Assembly: GCA_903813345.2 (NCBI GenBank)
Contig: CAIIXF020000002.1
Coordinates: 8,579,555 to 8,643,554, forward strand
DNA length: 64,000 nt
Source: Owenia fusiformis
Taxonomy: Eukaryota; Annelida; Polychaeta; Sabellida; Oweniidae
Direction: 5' to 3'
Shown piece by piece: positions 12,601 to 22,365 of the stretch; the stretch's first letter is position 1, and each line of letters starts with the position of its first letter. A program made the translations under genes and the position numbers. A model generated the notes under the pieces. The model had not been told where the DNA came from and searched no databases. It saw only the letters and a program-made list of their open reading frames with translations.

Positions 12601-14602
12601 ATATGTAAAACATGTTGATTTAGCTACCTTGGAACTTTAAGGGTATGAATAACGCTCATGCATGAAACATATAACGCAGGTCATTATAACTTATAAATCT
12701 CAAAAAGCCTTCAGTGTCACTGTGTTAACATGTCACTACTTTGTACTTTGTAAAAGACAGTATTTAAAAATGAAAATCTTGAGTTTTTGTATTGATTTTG
12801 TCATATTAGTTGTGAAAGGTTCTAAAGAATGAAAACATTTTACACAAAAGATTTGAACAATTATTCAAGTTACTAAGTTTTTTATGAAATCTGTTAACCA
12901 TGAATTGTATATAATTCACAAAAGCTTTTTGTGTGTTTTAAAATAACATAAAATCTAAGATTAAAATGTCTACTGCAGAGTGTAGATCCATGTAAATGTA
13001 GGTCATAGCTCATATTTAACTTTATTCCTTTCAATCGTATTTTAATATCAGTATTTCCCTTGATTATATCCCAGGTTCTTAAATGCAAGTACAGTTACCA
13101 GGGGTTTCATTAGCAGCAGGCAACAAGCGATTTCCATCGGTTGTTTTCAAAAAATCGCCTGTTGTTTATAGGAACTTTTCAACTTTTCCATGTTAAATTT
13201 ATGATTTCCATTAATTTAGCCACTATCCTACAGATGTATAAGTGCTTACTAACATATTAGTTTACCTTTCTGGCTTAGGCAGAAAAAGTGAGCCTATATT
13301 TAAAGATTATTTGCCTTCATCAAGGCTATAACTGATCAATCTGATTTTGGGCGAATCCTAGATATGATAGACTTTTTCCAGCTCTGATGAGCGGTTCATA
13401 AAAATACATTTTTATGATGGATAATGAAGTACAAAACTGCTCAAGATAGCTAAACTGGCAATGAATAAGCAAAATGACCCTATTACTGCATGTTTAGCAT
13501 TAAGTGAATAGAAATGATCAGGTCACCCTAACCTTTCTCTTTCATGTTAATGAAAAAATACCTGTGAATGATTTCTGCTGCATGCATTGACATTTCATAC
13601 ATCGGATGCTATGTGATTTACTTCGGTCCAAAGCCTTCTCTATATTCCGGCTTTGAGGAGGAATATTGAGCTGCCTTAGTATTATAAATATTGTAAATCA
13701 TTGTATCACACGCACAGTAAATATGGCATAATAATATGAAATATACCTTTATGTATAGATTTGAAGAACATCAGCTCACATCCCCGTCTGAATCTATTGT
13801 TATATTTGATTTCTTTAAGCGAGAATAATTTCAAATGTTATTCACGTCCAGAACCGGAAGCCATTTTTAGCTACAGCGAGAAAATTTCACCATGTGTCAA
13901 AACTCCGAAATGAAATTTTGAAATATCTAAATCCAGACAAGCAACGCTTCATCCTAAATATGATTAATATTCTTAAAAATATTTATAAAATTTATTAAAA
14001 ATGAGTTCTAGGTGCGTGTAGCACAGTACATACGAAATCAATGAAGTTTCGTCTAGCTGTAAGCTAGAGACTCGAGTAATATGTGATAAAATCAAGTTAA
14101 AATCACACTACATCACATAGCGTATTCAGAAATTATGTTCAATTCTATAACATGAAAATTACAACTTACCATTTTTCATTTTGATCGATTTCACTTTCAC
14201 TTTTCGATGAAACTGGAAGCTCTGTAAATTATAATACAAAATATATTTATAAAAAATATAATAACAAGTTTTAGCTACATGTATGCACTGTTCCATGTTC
14301 CTTGAATTCTGCATGTTGTTATAGCCAGAAATATGGAAGTGTTACTGCTTTTCATTTCCTAAAATAGATTTTAGCTCTGAATTGAGGAAATGATCCAGCT
14401 GATCACATTCAAATATTACCGAAATGTCAACAAACGTAGATCAACAATCGGGTTATATTTACTATGATGAGAAAATTTGAAACTTGCCTGTATTTTGTTC
14501 AGGTTGGCCTTCGTTGGAATGTATCCCCGCAGTTCGATGAGGTGATATTCGATGAAATGCGTCTTCCTCTTTCGAACTTTGGCTCACCCCTCCGGTCGCC
14601 AT
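615..14602 (-). CDS. Unrecognised Ser/Pro-rich protein, 5' four coding exons (gene continues left of window)
   Basis: Four exons join in phase on the minus strand: 14488-14602 (ATG at 14602 in the context AAAATGGCG), 14170-14221, 4371-4455 and 615-1601. Phases are 1, 0 and 0 at the three junctions, and a clean donor (GAG|GTAAGT) closes the last exon, so the gene continues beyond base 1. The protein starts MATGGVSQSSKEED and is hydrophilic, Ser/Thr/Pro/Asn-rich and probably disordered. It contains nine in-frame heptads of the type GGKQSPI (about 1203-1393) and later a basic SPDRKRIKFEDD stretch that could be a nuclear localisation signal. Intron 1 has a GC donor (CAG|GCAAGT). Intron 3 is about 9.7 kb. 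It is divergently paired with the CCDC169 homologue. I do not recognise the family; the C-terminal domain lies outside the window. The exon structure is well supported; the function is unknown. Confidence 0.75.
1203..1393 (-). repeat. 21-bp coding minisatellite (GGKQSPI heptads)
   Basis: About nine near-identical 21-bp units with the core ccaccaatagggctttg lie inside the 615-1601 exon and keep the frame. They encode GG(K/N)Q(S/T)PI heptads. The DNA-level similarity between units indicates recent in-frame expansion. Confidence 0.9.
1605..4370. other. Intron 3' of the small exon; no gene seen
   Basis: AT-rich intron of the minus-strand gene. It holds a dispersed-repeat copy near 2216-2350, a G-run near 2983, a short direct duplication near 3180-3250 (gttagtttcccattatcgtcaaaactt) and the MITE at 3692-3838. 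No other exon was recognised. Confidence 0.6.
3692..3838. mobile_element. 147-bp MITE with TA target duplication
   Basis: Termini CAGTAAAACCTGT and ACAGGTTTTACTG are perfect inverted repeats flanked by TA on both sides. The interior has no coding capacity. A related left end lies just upstream (3542 on), and related GAACACC-rich fragments occur near 11220-11350 and 38606-38750. Confidence 0.85.
4905..5045. repeat. Dispersed 130-140-bp repeat (GTCACCACCTGCCATTTGTTACAG type)
   Basis: One of at least six copies recognised by shared blocks: catgcaaaatgt, gccatttgttacagac, ccgaacacc and a terminal gtcaccacttggtggtgac-like palindrome. Other copies lie near 2216-2350, 4585-4715 and 24367-24460, with reverse-orientation copies near 36835-36930 and 37358-37495. 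Small-element size and scatter suggest a MITE or SINE; no clear TSD was found. Confidence 0.65.
6492..7116. mobile_element. Mariner-family relic, TIR CAGGGTGGGCCAAAAAA, TA TSD
   Basis: Termini CAGGGTGGGCCAAAAAA and its complement, extending about 25 bp, are flanked by TA on both sides (625 bp). The interior retains a decayed transposase C-terminal signature: near 6715-6785 the plus strand reads roughly WPDDRHANSPDANPSEYRVWE, like the SPDLNPxEyxW motif of mariner transposases. Most of the transposase is missing, so the element is dead. The same TIR family recurs at 53153-53725. Confidence 0.85.
8870..9318. mobile_element. 449-bp TIR element (MITE), TA TSD
   Basis: The left end CAGTATTATCGCCTATTGGC and the matching inverted right end GCCAATAGGCGATAATACGG are flanked by TA. 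The interior is non-coding. Additional subterminal GCGCACA/TGTGCGC inverted motifs are present. Confidence 0.85.
9333..10310 (-). repeat. Long dispersed repeat rich in AGGTCA half-sites (reverse copy)
   Basis: It runs from ggacccacggtcctatgctcacac to ggctcactgtgtgagcc, with a (GGACGGACCAAC)n microsatellite at 10216-10270. The opposite-orientation copy is at about 19236-20026, and a tandem partial copy at about 23920-24310. The core has many AGGTCA/TGACCT half-sites. No coding capacity; boundaries approximate. Confidence 0.8.
10320..10680. other. No gene seen; intronic AT-rich sequence
   Basis: Short reading frames here show no splice-supported structure or family resemblance. Confidence 0.4.
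13110..13215. repeat. Dispersed repeat (GCAGCAGGCAACAGGCAATTTTC type)
   Basis: Shares gcagcaggcaac, cgcctgttgttt and cttttcaacttttccatgt with a longer copy at about 25165-25340. Fragments are at about 7985-8140 and 38972-39012. Type unknown. Confidence 0.6.
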
Positions 14603-14870
14603 TTTGAATACATGCCACACCCACATCCGGGCACTGTTTCTGACACACCCACTTCCCTCAGGGGCGAAACATTTAGACATATTTTCCTCCACTTATTTAC
14701 AGTTAAAAACGGATTTGATTTAGAACAAAATACCTCCAAATTATCTCAGATTTATGTTATTTTGTTCAGCAAGTGATATCATTGTAACTATAAGTTAGAT
14801 AAGCCAAAATAAACAATTTGAAAATGATCTCAAAATGATCGCTCCCACATGGAGATGGGAGAGCGTCAAA
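14603..14870. promoter_or_regulatory. Bidirectional promoter interval between the Ser/Pro-rich gene and CCDC169
   Basis: The two start codons face away from each other with 268 bp between them. Both have gene-start contexts (CAAAATGGC / TCAAAATGGCTGCC). The interval includes a GC-richer stretch near 14590-14660 and no coding exon. A shared promoter is inferred from the geometry; transcription start sites are not visible. Confidence 0.6.
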
Positions 14871-17800
14871 ATGGCTGCCGATGATCTGAGCGAAAGTTTT
14901 GAAATTGAAAAATTAAAAGGGGAATTGGAGCAAGAGAAGCAAATGAGGTTGGTATCGATTATTGGAAATATAATTTCCTCATATAAGCGTTCGTTACATG
15001 CATTTATAATGGATTTCCTCGACTGAAGGTCCTAGAAACAGTGTTGTTGTTTCAAAACAGTTTTCAATTTTCAATTTCTATGAAAGTGCAAATACATGTA
15101 AGCCTACAGGCCTAAAGCCTCAGTCACATTTGATTTACGAGGGACGTGCAACGGCTGCGTAGCTTACATGCATTTAGAATATATTAATATAGGATATCCT
15201 ATGGTTTTGAGGAATATCATTTTTATCTACGAGATATTGATATCTGCACAAGAGAGCAAAGCGAACGAGTGCATATATCAATATCACCAAGTAGATTAAA
15301 ATGATACTCTGAAAAAAAATTATAGGATGTTCTTATTATCCTACACTTACAAGGAGTGTACAAAATGTATAATATCATTGCAAAATGAATTTCATGCCAT
15401 TTAGAGTCAATTTGGCGGGAAATCAACAAGCGGAGTATATCGTCACAATATCCTCTGCATATTGGGTTCTCCGGAGTATATTGTCACGATATCCTCCGCC
15501 CGGAGTATATCATCATGATATCTTCCAGTTATTCATTTTGCCAATAAATATCAAATTTATTTTTTAATGTTATATATTTAGCACACTAAGTGTAGGATAA
15601 TATGTGCTATTCTACTTCTAGGGAGATGTTATCACAGTCAATGACAGAGCTACAACTGACAGTAGGAGAGCTGGAGAAGAGATTTGACCAGATCGATAAT
15701 GAAGGTATGTTTGTGTTCAGTTCCAAACAGGTGAAGTCTGTTTAGGGGAGGCATCAAAAGTTCTATGTCGGATCGGAAACTAAATAAATCTAGTTTTGAC
15801 TCTGACCCCCCCTCCCCCCAAAAACTAAATAACATGAAAGTTGATCGCTGACTTCCGGTTTGAGAATTTGAAAAATTATTGCTAAACACAATCTAGTTCT
15901 TGTTAATTCCTATCGTAATTTGCGGCTTTTAACAACTATTGATAGAATAGAATCCATTGGAATGATCTTGGCGAAGAAAGCATCAGGTAAAATCTTTATT
16001 TTTAAACCATTCAAAGGCATTCTTAGCCGAAATTGCCAAAAATTTGAAATGTTGAAACTTGTCGGATAGCAAACTGAAATGGGTTTGAACCCCCTCCCCC
16101 CCCTAACTAGATTCATTTAGATTTCTATCCAACATCGAACTTTTGATGCCTCCCCTTAGCAGGAATAATGTTTGAAAACAATGATCCAGTGACAAGACTC
16201 CTTTTTCTCATGAATGTAAATTTAAGTATATTGATGACAAAATGAAAGAAGAAGGTTTTGCTTTGGGAGGTTGTTGGAATTATGATCCACAAATGAAATT
16301 TGTACAAGTGCTGAAGGGAAAGGACCAGATATTGTAAAGGAACCCAATGATGAAAATAAAACATCTAAGTAGGAAAACAACCTCCAACTATCCAAAACCA
16401 TAATCCAACATGAAATAAACTATGTCTATTCCACACCACCACAAGTGGTGGAGAAAAGCTAGTGTTGAGAAATTATACATATATCTGAAGCTAGAATGGG
16501 TCTAATGAAGGTCACGAACTCTCGAGCAAGCTTAAACACCCAACTACACCTTTGCCATCCTGCCAACTTCTCACACTTGCCTCAAAACAATAGGTTAGTA
16601 CATAAACATGTTTTTCTGATTTTTGTTTTATGATTGCCCAGTATTTGATTTCGATTTTATCTTTGTTGTTAAGGCAACGAGTGGAAAACAAGATTTGAGA
16701 TGCAGTCTGAGATGAACCATCAACTAGAGAAACAAAATATCACCTTGGAGACTAAAATAGATGAAACCAAGAACAACATAGAGAACATAAAGCAAGGTAA
16801 ACCTTTGAATGATTTGCTCATATTTTAATGAACATCATAGATTCATAGTACAGGGTGTCCCGAAAGTATGGGGCCCCCCTAGGCAGACATATACCAGTGT
16901 TGTCATAGTATGTGTCATATGTCATTTTAAAGCTTATCCAAAGTTACTTTGATTCGCCAAGTATCATGGTTCAACTCTCAAATGTGAAAAAATTACAGGC
17001 ATTACAAAATTTAGTGTTTGGTCAAAATAAAGTTCAATTTTACACCAAAACACTAGTCAATGTGTCCTCCCGGGCCATCTTAACAGCAGCAATTCTTTCG
17101 GGTCGGATGGATATTGAGTTGGAAAAAGAGAACGGTGAGGGTAGAAACTCTAAGGAAACTCTTCTAAAGTCCCTTAACAGGTTTTAAGAGGGTTATAAAA
17201 TTTCACACCCCTATTTGAAGGGCTTCCGAGGTCATATCTGAAAAGGGGGGACACATTGACTAGTAATGTGGTGTAAAATTGAACTTTATTTTGACAAAAC
17301 ACTAACTTTTAAAGATCTAATAGCAAAGGTTTTGCAAAAATAAATCAATGTAGTATAAAACAAATGTATGTATAATGAAGAAATAAATATATAATGAAAA
17401 AAATAGATATCTGTTTGTAATATTGGTATAAACTTAAGATTAAAAAGTGTCACTATCTCTTTCACTTTTCAACAAATATAGGCTCACGTGACATGTGACG
17501 CGGGGCAGGCAATTTTGATCTATCGTAGACCATATCAGTATCAAATTGCTGATATTTCAACCTCGTCTTGCGAGGCCATTTTGATTTGAAACATCTTGAA
17601 TTTGGTGTCAAAATGAAGCTGGTCACGCCCACTTTCAGAGTTATCAATGAATCATTTACTACGACTACTATATTCATTTAGGACGCGTGTAAAGTTAACC
17701 AATCAGAAAGACAATTGTTCCATATATGGCAGTTCATTAACATATTCAGTGTTTACTACTGCTTTTCGCGTCATGACAACATGAGTAGTAACCAATCAAG

Positions 17801-20800
17801 ATGCAGTATTTTATCACGTGAGTTCAGAGTGAGTTCAGAGTGACACGCACGCGACATGTTGTCTGACTCTGAGGTGATCGCGATGTTGAACAATTTCTTC
17901 TCGGAATTTGTCCAGAGAAATCAGCGATTCTAAATTAGGTAGGATCTGCCATTTATTCCTGTACAAGTTATAACTTATCTCTATCGAATCCTAAAGTTTT
18001 GGAAGAAGATATGAAGCGTAGGTTTAAAACCGAAGCGATTAATTTGACGATCTGATTTTGCAATTTGCAATGGCCAATTTACTGCAAGTCCAGTGCATGT
18101 ATTTGACAAGAGATAGCGCCAAGTCTTGTATCTAAATGCTTGTTAAGTCACTCAAAAACAAGATACATATTTTCTAAATTTGATAACTTTGCAGAAAACC
18201 TGTTTTCATAATCTGTTTTCCGCGTCTAGATTCAAACTGAGTATGATAATAGGATCGCTGGAATCTTCAGTCAATGGCAACGGGTCTTCATTCCAGAACT
18301 CACATTTTTAGTTGATTCTCCGTCATAGTTCTTGTCTAAAGTCCCCATATCTGCTCTCTTACTGCCATACTTGCACACATTCCCCCTCCTTAAATTGTCT
18401 TCATTCAAATTACACCCTCTCGCCGATTTATATAGCCATTTCCCAGAACCCGGGAATCAGAATTGCTGATGTTTGTCATATTGAACATATTATATGTACT
18501 GTAATATCTGTACATTGCCTGCTACGCGTAATGGTCACGTGACTAGCGCGATACAGGAAAAATGGGGAATTTCGAAACAACAATTTTTGGGCACTTTTAT
18601 TGCAAATTTCAGGTATTTATAAAGTGTTTGTGGTATAAAATATAATCCACAGATATAAATGAACATCCAAACTACATATTTCATTAAGTTTTGGAGCCTT
18701 TTTTGCTCTTAAATTAACATCTTTAAAATTACTGTAACTTTTTCTCATTTGGGAGTTAAACCATGTTACTTGGCAAATCAATGTAACTTTGGATAAGCTT
18801 TAAGATGATATATGACACATACTATGAGGACACTGGTATATGTCTGCCTAGGGGGGCCCCCATATTTCGGGACACCCTGTATAGGGACTTTATATTATAT
18901 TTTTGCATTTACATAATATAAGCTAATCAGGTAGTGAAGTTATATTTCTTTAAAAAGTTGTTGAATTTCAGATACTGAGATATAATACGAGATATAGCGT
19001 CCCCGCCCTAGGCCCTCGCTATGCAGGCCTGTCAACTGTCCAGCAATTTGCGTATTTGTCACGCATTTGCTGAAGAATTTGAAGTCACGCCTGTTATTTT
19101 TGCGTGACAGAAAATGTTCGTACCTGGTCAGTGCAGGAGAGGTCTTTTCAAGTGTCCCGATAAGACAAATAGAGTAAAAGCCAAGCTTTAAGTGCTTATT
19201 CTCAAAGATAATCTATATTCTCGAACATAATTTATTGAGCCATTTTTGGCTCACACGGTGAGCCTATGGGATCGACCAGGCATCCATCCGTCCATCCATC
19301 CGTTGGTCCGTCCATCCGTCAACATTGGCTGCACATATTAAAACTGCTATTCGGATTGAGTCATATCCACATTCATTTTATGCATATCCATAATGCCTGT
19401 TTGACCTATCATCGCCATTCCTCAAGTTCGCCCAGTTTCCGAGAAATTGCTGATTTTGACGTCAAAAAGTCAAATTTTCTGTAAATATCAGACACTTTGT
19501 TGAAGTAGAACTTTCAAATAAGTGGTAGTTGTTGCTGTATGTGCAACATATGTCCTCTGATGATTTCAAAGCTCTGGGAATTACAGTTTTTGGTGTTTAC
19601 TCTATAAAATTTGACAAAAAGCAGGGCTAAAGGGAGTCATTTTCAGGGAACTTTCTCATATATATTGTCAATGGCAGGTTTTGTGATTGACAAATTTCTC
19701 AAAGTTTGTCCCTATACTTGTTCATTACTTGCAATGAATTACATCATTACTAGATTTAAGCATTCCCTAGATATTGCTTAATATATGTCAGCATCAAATT
19801 TTTACTGTTTTTGAGATATTTGACGTCAAAAACCAGTAAAAATAAGTTATTTTTCAACTTGCTTCAATTTGACCAAATTTTTGGGGGAAAATCGTTTACA
19901 AGTTGCCAGGAGTTCAAATCTGGCCTTAGTTTTGAGATTTGACTTTCGAAAGGTCAAAAAAGGTCAAAAAAGATAAACATTCCTCTGAAGGTTCTACACT
20001 GTGTGAGCACAGGACCGTGGGTCCTTTGTTAAATTTGCATAATTTTTGTATATTTTCAGTAAATAAGAGTCCCCGTGATGTATCTAAAATTGATGATGAC
20101 CATGTGACACTTCAGATGGTTAAGAACCTAGAAAAACAGCGAAACGATCTAGCCAATCAGCTGAGAGATTTGGAATGGAGGCTTGACCAGGAATCAAAAG
20201 TATGTAACAAATGTTACCATAGTAACTGTAACACACGGCAATGATCTCCCCAGCATTGGAGCAAGTGGGTGCCGCACCAACTTGAGATATTGTAAATAAG
20301 CTTGAAACACATTAGCACCCACTTGAAAATGAGAAAATTAGAAAAATAATGAAAATTTGATATATTTTGACCAATTTTGGTGTTTATATAAAGGAGAATT
20401 TTCCAAACACTTGAGAAAAAAATCCTGGGAAGATTGCACACTGGCTGTAATACTAGAAGCATATGTAGTGCATGTCAAAGACAGTATTTTTAATTTAATA
20501 TCTCATTTGAGAGCCGAGGCCATATTTACTGTCAAAGATATGCGTCTTTCTATGCATGTAATAGGAAGCAATGAACTAGCCACTGATTTTTTGGTTTTAG
20601 AAAATAAAAGTCTGCTGATTAGATGACCCACTTGCTTTCAGAACAACAAAATAAGATTACCATATTTATTATAACAATGAATCCTATGAATGGATTGGAT
20701 ATAAATTTTCCAGGCGTACCATAAAGCCCACGATGAGCGGAAACAATACCAAGTTGAAATCTACAGTGCAAAGCAAGCAATCGACAAACTACAGCAAAGA

Positions 20801-22360
20801 CAGAGGGCAGCACTAGCAACATCGCAACGTGAACTTGATACCAAGTCTAAAACACCAAGGTATAAATCATTCAGTTTAGTTTTGGACACAGATGGGTCAT
20901 CTATTATTGTTGTGCTATGTCAGGTATATCTGTTTACCAGTCACATCATTGAAAAAGGAAAGGAGGTTGTTAATTAATTTACCCCATTTAGTTTGAAGTT
21001 TGAAAATATGATGTGATTTGCACAATTCCTATATTTGTGAATTGTATTCACAAACCCCTCCCACAGTGACTGTACACAGTCTCAATTTATAAACAAAAAA
21101 TTAATTCAAATGTACTTTTATCTTTTATTGCAGATTAAGTTTTTCACAACATTTTGAAAAAATGTGAAATAAAATTATCTGATTTATTTTTCCTGCATAA
21201 TACACCATTGTAAGGTTTCTGTGAAAGTCTCCCACGCAATTAAGTGTTAGGGGTCTCAAAAATATAAATTGGCCGATCCAGAGAGAATCTACATTCTTGA
21301 GTCAATTTCGCCACCCTTTGAGTCATAATATGTGGTCAAAGATATCAAAATTCCTATTACTGGTAACATGCATTTCAAAAGTCCATACTCTAAGGATAAA
21401 GTATGAAATCCCACCCTTGGGACAATCAAACTCCATGCCAGATTCCCCACCCTCTCCACATTTTGGCCATTTTGGAGGTCTCATGCAAACCTTTTAATGG
21501 TGAATAAAACTGAAATTGATTTCTAGCAAGTGTGATTTTATGATTCCAGGAACATCCCAGCAGATCAGAGGATAATTGATCCTAAGAAGGGTCCAATAAA
21601 CAAAACAGCAGCTATGAAAGTTCTACCAAAGATAGACTCTGACAACAGCCCCCCTTATAGGTGAAAAACCATGGCAGGAGAGGCAATTCAAATTTTACAG
21701 AAAAAAATATTTTTTGGCGAATTCAATATTCTCTTGGGGTTAAATTTTGCCTCATATATTTAGATTTGCCTCACCTATTTTTGGATTGTGGATCTCTGAT
21801 TGGTCATCAGAAAAATAAAATTCCTGCGGAGTTCTTCCAAGGGTAGATTTGAAAAGTCCTCAAAGTATAGACTTGGAAATATGACGGAAAATCCACAAGG
21901 GAAATCAAGACAGTCTGTCATGTCATTTGTCAAGACTAATAACACACACAATATCGAAATAAAGGTATGAACAAAATCTGCAATCAAGACATTTTTAGGA
22001 AATACAATTGGGTATTTTGGCAAAAAATCGTCAAAAATAAACTCCGATAGTGATACTGTAAGTTTGACAACCGCCAAATTAAGTCCCCGCCAATTTTTTT
22101 TAATAAATCCCCGGAAGTTCCTGGGTGAAGGATAACCTTGCTGGATAAAATTAATATTTGAAAAACCTCCACCTAAATGTCAATATTGAACTGTTTTGTA
22201 AGATCTACAGATCACTGGTTCAGATAGAAAAACTCTGATTCCAAGCGGTTTCCATACTGGACACCATACCTCAGTGTTCACTCAGGATCCTGGGCCCAGG
22301 ATGTTCCTCCCAAAAGATACAATTATGTACGAGTATGTAGTGACATCTATAAATGTATAA
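14871..22360 (+). CDS. CCDC169: Coiled-coil domain-containing protein 169 homologue, 8 coding exons, 315 aa
   Basis: Exons 14871-14947, 15622-15704, 16674-16796, 20060-20199, 20714-20859, 21550-21660, 21847-21964 and 22211-22360 join in phase to 948 bp. The start MAADDLSESFEIEKLKGEL was chosen over an upstream in-frame ATG at 14835 for its context and family fit. Diagnostic blocks match vertebrate CCDC169: GNEWKTRFEMQ followed by NHQLEKQ (exon 3), and LEKQRNDLANQLRDLEWRLDQE then SKAYHKAHDERKQY (exons 4-5). The protein is charged and heptad-rich through about residue 210, so a coiled coil is expected; the tail is basic, Ser-rich and longer than in vertebrates (about 214 aa in human). The acceptor of exon 7 (gggtag|ATTTG) was picked because it alone keeps phase with exon 8. 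Molecular function is not established. Intron 3 carries two large repeats. Confidence 0.9.
16851..18879. mobile_element. 2,029-bp TIR element in CCDC169 intron 3, TA TSD, promoter-like core
   Basis: Ends begin CAGGGTGTCCCGAAA and are inverted over about 150 bp (16851 to about 17000 versus about 18730-18879) at high identity, with TA on each side, as for Tc1/mariner-type elements. Inside the left end is a second inverted repeat (17011-17070 against 17247-17305). The middle (about 17480-17940) is CpG-richer with CACGTG, CCAATCA and a short ATG frame MLSDSEVIAMLNNF at about 17856 followed by a possible donor. No transposase is present, so it is non-autonomous. Confidence 0.85.
19236..20026 (+). 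repeat. Long AGGTCA-rich dispersed repeat (forward copy)
   Basis: Starts ggctcacacggtgagcctatggg and ends gtgtgagcacaggaccgtgggtcc. It is the inverted counterpart of 9333-10310, with a (CATCCGTC)n microsatellite near 19281-19320. It ends about 35 bp before exon 4 of CCDC169. Confidence 0.8.
20243..20445. repeat. CTCCCCAG-type MITE copy
   Basis: It begins gatctccccagcattggagcaagtggg and ends aatcctgggaagattgc, forming weak terminal inverted repeats. Related copies are at 41067-41278 (better preserved) and about 40615-40765. Confidence 0.65.
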
Positions 22361-22365
22361 ATAAA
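22360..22365 (+). promoter_or_regulatory. Candidate poly(A) signal of CCDC169
   Basis: AATAAA overlaps the stop codon by one base. Further AATAAA hexamers follow, including around 22796-22811, and the latter are more plausible for the main mRNA end. Confidence 0.4.

Larger units (their letters stand above)
4456..14169. other. 9.7-kb intron filled with repeats
   Basis: This intron of the minus-strand gene holds dispersed GTCACCACC-type repeats (4585-4715, 4905-5045), a mariner relic (6492-7116), a TIR MITE (8870-9318), a long AGGTCA-rich repeat (9333-10310) and GCAACAGGCAATTTTC-type repeat copies (about 7985-8140, 13110-13215). No additional host exon was recognised on either strand. Confidence 0.6.

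Noticed and set aside
14835-14870. Upstream in-frame ATG extending CCDC169 by 12 residues
   Set aside because: Residues do not resemble the family, and the ATG at 14871 has a stronger context; not excluded.
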